Shown here: positions 6,721 through 9,352 of the stretch, one piece after another | Layout: the number at the start of each line of letters is the position of its first letter | How positions within the stretch are numbered: position 1 is the first letter of the stretch | Assembly (NCBI GenBank): GCA_027001345.1 | Contig: JALTMS010000682.1 | Location: 1 to 9,352 of the forward strand | Length of the DNA stretch: 9,352 nucleotides | Source: Acidobacteriota bacterium | Lineage (GTDB): Bacteria; Acidobacteriota; Polarisedimenticolia; J045 | Reading direction: 5' to 3' | The notes under the pieces: generated by a model | Database searches by the model: none | What the model was told of the DNA's origin: nothing | The model's input: the letters and a program-made list of their open reading frames with translations, nothing else | Translations under genes and position numbers: made by a program

Positions 6721-6740
6721 GCGGATCGGGCATAATCCGC
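6721..6740 (+). promoter_or_regulatory. Candidate -10 box inside an inverted repeat, upstream of the plus operon
   Basis: CATAAT at 6731-6736 matches the -10 consensus at five of six bases and lies about 40 bases before the ATG at 6777. No good -35 box is seen 16-18 bases upstream. The box is embedded in a perfect inverted repeat, GCGGAT at 6721-6726 and ATCCGC at 6735-6740, with 8 bases between. Such a layout would fit an operator that controls this promoter, or a 5' hairpin of a transcript begun further upstream. It lies only a few bases from the opposing -35 box of nfi. Confidence 0.4.
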
Positions 6741-6776
6741 ACCAGGGTCCACGGCGAGAGCTGTTCCGGAGGAGCT

Positions 6777-7427
6777 ATGGATTGGCGTAGCGTGGTGACC
6801 GTCCTCGGTTTGTTGCTCGCCGGGGTTGCCCTGGCGATCTTGCTCGCCGGGCCCAGCACCCAGCAACTCGAAGACGTCGCTCAGCAGTGGTTCACGGCGC
6901 TCCAGCAGCGGGATTACCAGGCTCTGGCCCGCTATGATCTGCACGCCCCCGACAGTCGTCAGGGAGAGGCCTTCGAAGCCTTCCGGCGGAAGATCGAGCG
7001 CCTGCTCGATGCCTACGAAGTGCAGCGGGACCAGGGGTCATTGACTCCCGATCCGGAGGGCCGGATGATCGCTCGCGCGGCGATGCTCGGTGCGGGCACC
7101 TACTGGGAAACGGTGGCGGTGCTCGGCGACCTTCGCCGGGCGCCGGTGTTGCGCATCCACGTCAATTTCGGCTATGGCGAGATCTACTACGGTGCTCTGC
7201 CCCGGGGGGCGACGGTGTACCTGCTGGGCTGGCCGCTGGGCAAGATCTACCCGATTCGTCTGGGCACCGGGGAGCGGCGGAAGATGACGATTCTCGATCA
7301 CCTCGACATGGAAGTGCATTTCCGCCGGGTGCACCCGGTGGTGGCCGGCGACGCGCCTTACAAGGTCGAGCGTCTGGTCTGGATCGAATCGAGTGCCGAG
7401 TACCGCACGGTGGAGTGGATCTTCTGA
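6777..7427 (+). CDS. Membrane-anchored protein of unknown function
   Basis: I do not recognise this 216-residue protein. It has one N-terminal hydrophobic segment at about 5-25 (Val-Leu-Gly-Leu rich, after Arg4), so it is probably anchored in the inner membrane with the rest in the periplasm. Residues 30-80 look like an amphipathic helical region with a short LEDVAQQWFTALQQRDYQAL stretch that resembles the first helix of NTF2-like or DUF4878-like domains; this is only a resemblance. Residues 120-216 are rich in beta-strand-type sequence, with FGYGEIYYGALPRG (131-144) and LLGWPLGKIYPIRLG (149-163). There are no Cys residues and no visible catalytic motif. ATG at 6777 is chosen because GGAGGA lies just upstream; the frame's extension to 6618 lacks support. 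Its TGA overlaps the patatin ATG, so the two are translationally coupled, which suggests a role near phospholipid or cell-wall recycling. Confidence 0.8.
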   Translation: MDWRSVVTVLGLLLAGVALAILLAGPSTQQLEDVAQQWFTALQQRDYQALARYDLHAPDSRQGEAFEAFRRKIERLLDAYEVQRDQGSLTPDPEGRMIARAAMLGAGTYWETVAVLGDLRRAPVLRIHVNFGYGEIYYGALPRGATVYLLGWPLGKIYPIRLGTGERRKMTILDHLDMEVHFRRVHPVVAGDAPYKVERLVWIESSAEYRTVEWIF

Positions 7428-8413
7428 TGCGCTCCTCCCGCCCCCGCGGCTGGTGGCCCGGTCTGCGCCCCCGGCTGGGGGTGGCCCTCGGCGGTGGTGC
7501 GGCCCGGGGGCTGGCTCACCTCGGGGTGTTGCAGGTACTCGAGGAAAACGGCCTGGCTCCCGCGGCGGTGGCGGGTACCAGCATCGGGGCCCTGTTCGGC
7601 GGTCTGTGGATGACCGAGGGTAGCGCCCGGGCGGCCGCCGATCGGGTGGCGGCCTTCGTCGCCTCCGACGACTATCGCCGGACCCGGGTCGAGTTTCTCA
7701 AGCCCGCCCCCGACGAGGGCGGCTGGGCCGACTCCCTGGGCGAGGCCGTGCGACGAGGGATCGTACTGAGCTGGACCTACTTCAAGGAGTCCTTCGTCTC
7801 CGAAGACGACTTCCGCCACAATGCTCAGGCCCTGCTTCCCGACTGCCGGATCGAGGATCTGCCCCTGCCTTTCTGTGCGGTGGCCACCGACCTGCGCTCG
7901 GGGGCCTCGGTGTTCTTCCGCCGGGGCTCGTTGCTCGAAGCGGTGCTCGCTTCGGGGGCGGTGCCGGCCCTGATGCCGCCCCGTCGGATCGACGGCCGGC
8001 TGCTGGTCGATGGGGTGGTCAGCGAGAAGGTGCCCACCCGGGCGCTGCTCGCGATGGGCGCGGACGTGATCGTCGGTGTCGATGTCTCGGCCGACGAGGA
8101 CGAAAAACTCGGCGCCGATGCCCTCGATTCGGGTGCCGAGATCCTGGCTCGGGCCAAACGCATCACGGAAGCGCACCTGCGGGCCTCACGTCTGGCCCTG
8201 TGCGACCTGGTGGTGCGGCCCCGAGTCGGTTCGCTGCACTGGCTCGATTTCAGCGGCGCGATGCCGGCTGTCGAACAGGGACGCCGGGCGATGGAGGCCG
8301 CCTTGCCCGCTCTGCGGCGGATCCTCGCCCGACGGCGCTGGTTGCCGCCGCGGCGGGGAGCCCGCTGGATGGAAGCGCGGGGTGTTTTCGGCCGCGCGGC
8401 AGAGGAGGCCTGA
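7427..8413 (+). CDS. Patatin-like phospholipase family protein
   Basis: Patatin-like enzymes hydrolyse acyl esters of phospholipids with a Ser-Asp dyad. The 328-residue protein contains the full set of signatures: the glycine-rich oxyanion loop LGGGAARGLAHLGVL (21-35), the nucleophile elbow GTSIG (50-54) with Ser52, the block FRRGSLLEAVLASGAVPALMP (starting at 165), and the dyad motif VDG with Asp195. The pattern is that of bacterial RssA/NTE-type proteins. There is no clear signal peptide, so it is probably cytoplasmic or membrane-associated on the inner face through its basic N-terminus. ATG at 7427 overlaps the previous gene's TGA (TGATG). GGAG lies 11 bases upstream, rather far, so translation probably depends on coupling. 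The substrate cannot be told from sequence. Its C-terminus carries the Shine-Dalgarno of mpl. Confidence 0.92.
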   Translation: MRSSRPRGWWPGLRPRLGVALGGGAARGLAHLGVLQVLEENGLAPAAVAGTSIGALFGGLWMTEGSARAAADRVAAFVASDDYRRTRVEFLKPAPDEGGWADSLGEAVRRGIVLSWTYFKESFVSEDDFRHNAQALLPDCRIEDLPLPFCAVATDLRSGASVFFRRGSLLEAVLASGAVPALMPPRRIDGRLLVDGVVSEKVPTRALLAMGADVIVGVDVSADEDEKLGADALDSGAEILARAKRITEAHLRASRLALCDLVVRPRVGSLHWLDFSGAMPAVEQGRRAMEAALPALRRILARRRWLPPRRGARWMEARGVFGRAAEEA

Positions 8414-8417
8414 GATG
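8403..8417 (+). promoter_or_regulatory. Strong ribosome binding site that fixes the mpl start
   Basis: AGGAGG at 8403-8408 lies inside the last codons of the patatin gene, six bases before the ATG at 8415-8417. The patatin TGA (8411-8413) falls between the two. This is an ideal Shine-Dalgarno and spacing, and it shows that mpl is cotranscribed and probably translated by re-initiation as well as directly. Confidence 0.8.
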
Positions 8418-9352
8418 GGGCGATGGCCCGCGACCTGGCCCGAGGAGGCCTACTTCATCGGCATCGGCGGCATCGCCATGGTGTCCCTGGCCCGAGTGCT
8501 GGCTCGCCGGGGCGTGCGGGTCAGGGGGTGCGATGCGGCGCTCTATCCGCCGGCATCGCTGCTGCTGGCCGATGCCTCGATCGACTGCGCCGTGCCCCCC
8601 GATCCCGAGCATCTGGGCCGGGGCGAGCCGCTGGTGGTGGTGGGTAACGCGATTTCTCGCGGGCATCCGGTGCTAGAGTGCGCCCTGGAGCGGGGGATGG
8701 CTCTGGCATCCCTGCCGGAGGTGATCGAGCGCCTGCTGATTCCCGGCCGGAGGGTCAGTGCCGTGGCGGGCACCCACGGCAAGACCACCACCGCCGCTCT
8801 GCTGAGCTGGATCCACGCTTCCTGCGGACGCGAGCCGGGTTTTCTCGTCGGCGGCCTGCTCGAGAACTTCGGTGAGGGGGCGCGGCTGGGGAAGGGCGAG
8901 GACCTGATCCTCGAGGCCGACGAGTACGACAGCGCCTTCTTCGACAAGGGACCCAAGTTTCTCCACTACTGGCCGCAGATCGCGATTCTCGGCGCGGTGG
9001 AATTCGATCACGCGGACATCTACGCCGATCTGGCGGCGGTGGAAACGGCGTTTTCCCGCCTGCTGCGCCTGCTGCCGGCTTCCGGTGTGCTGGTGGCCAA
9101 TGGAGACGACCCGGTGGTCCGTCGCCTGGCGGCCGAGGCCCGTTGTCCGGTGCGCTGGTTCGGGACGGACCCCGCGGCGGATCTGCGGGCGGTCGATCGA
9201 CACGATCACGATGCGGGCCAGGATTTCGACCTCTACCGCGGTCCCCACCGGCTGGCCGCGGTCCGCCTCCCGCTGCCCGGCGAGCACAACGCGCGCAATG
9301 CACTGGCGGCCCTGCTGGCCTTCGAGGCGGCGGGTGGTGATCTGGTGCAGGG
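8415..9352 (+). CDS. mpl: UDP-MurNAc:L-Ala-gamma-D-Glu-meso-Dap ligase, 3' end outside window
   Basis: Mpl joins recycled murein tripeptide to UDP-MurNAc using ATP in the cytoplasm, so that peptidoglycan pieces are reused. The 312 codons seen are about two thirds of the usual length of about 450, and no stop is reached. Visible parts are the N-terminal Rossmann-type motif FIGIGGIAMVSLARVLA (14-30), VVVGNAISRGHPVLECAL (74-91), the P-loop AGTHGKTTTAALL (118-130), and the block LEADEYDSAFFDKGPKF (166-182) followed by AVEFDHADIY (194-203). The EADEYDSAFFDK and EFDHADIY blocks separate Mpl from MurC. PLPGEHNARNALAALLAF (286-303) matches the Mur ligase hinge to the third domain, most of which is missing. 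The start is firm because AGGAGG lies six bases upstream. It is the third gene of the operon and implies meso-Dap peptidoglycan. Confidence 0.93.
   Translation, partial: MGRWPATWPEEAYFIGIGGIAMVSLARVLARRGVRVRGCDAALYPPASLLLADASIDCAVPPDPEHLGRGEPLVVVGNAISRGHPVLECALERGMALASLPEVIERLLIPGRRVSAVAGTHGKTTTAALLSWIHASCGREPGFLVGGLLENFGEGARLGKGEDLILEADEYDSAFFDKGPKFLHYWPQIAILGAVEFDHADIYADLAAVETAFSRLLRLLPASGVLVANGDDPVVRRLAAEARCPVRWFGTDPAADLRAVDRHDHDAGQDFDLYRGPHRLAAVRLPLPGEHNARNALAALLAFEAAGGDLVQ

Noticed and set aside
8250..9303. Several minus-strand open frames over the patatin and mpl genes
   Set aside because: They are shadows of genes with clear catalytic motifs and show low-complexity Arg/Pro/Gly-rich translations.

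Overview
The window is GC-rich apart from its first 1.8 kb, and it reads like the chromosome of a Gram-negative bacterium. The evidence is a periplasmic MltF-type lytic transglycosylase, a lipoprotein signal with a canonical lipobox, and Mpl, the muropeptide-recycling ligase of bacteria with meso-diaminopimelate peptidoglycan. The prolyl-tRNA synthetase is the short archaeal/eukaryotic-type enzyme, which is found in scattered bacterial phyla. These features would fit a GC-rich lineage such as Acidobacteriota, Myxococcota or a former deltaproteobacterial group, but the sequence alone does not decide it.

Layout: (1) 1-~1.8 kb holds an apparently intact IS1634-family insertion sequence whose left end may lie at or just beyond the window edge. 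A perfect extended -10 promoter places the predicted transcript start on the transposase ATG. (2) 1781-1945 is a short non-coding stretch with strong hairpins, one of which vaguely resembles group II intron domain V. (3) 1946-6658 is a minus-strand cluster, in transcription order nfi (endonuclease V), a 34-codon small ORF linked by ATGA overlaps on both sides, pcm (isoaspartyl methyltransferase with a lipoprotein signal), proS, and after a 223-bp gap mltF. (4) 6659-6776 is a divergent intergenic region with candidate promoters on both strands and an inverted repeat over the plus-strand -10. (5) 6777-9352 is a tightly packed plus-strand operon: an unrecognised membrane-anchored protein, a patatin-like phospholipase, and mpl, which runs off the window end.

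How the genes fit together: the minus-strand cluster joins damage repair (endonuclease V for deaminated purines, Pcm for isoaspartyl residues) to proline charging and cell-wall turnover. The plus-strand operon is envelope-related (lipid hydrolysis, muropeptide reuse). No defence system, CRISPR array, tRNA or rRNA was found. The most unusual items are the doubly overlapping small ORF between nfi and pcm, the lipoprotein signal on a SAM-dependent repair enzyme, the ProRS that has lost half of its usual zinc ligands, the leaderless-looking transposase promoter, and the hairpin cluster beside the insertion sequence.
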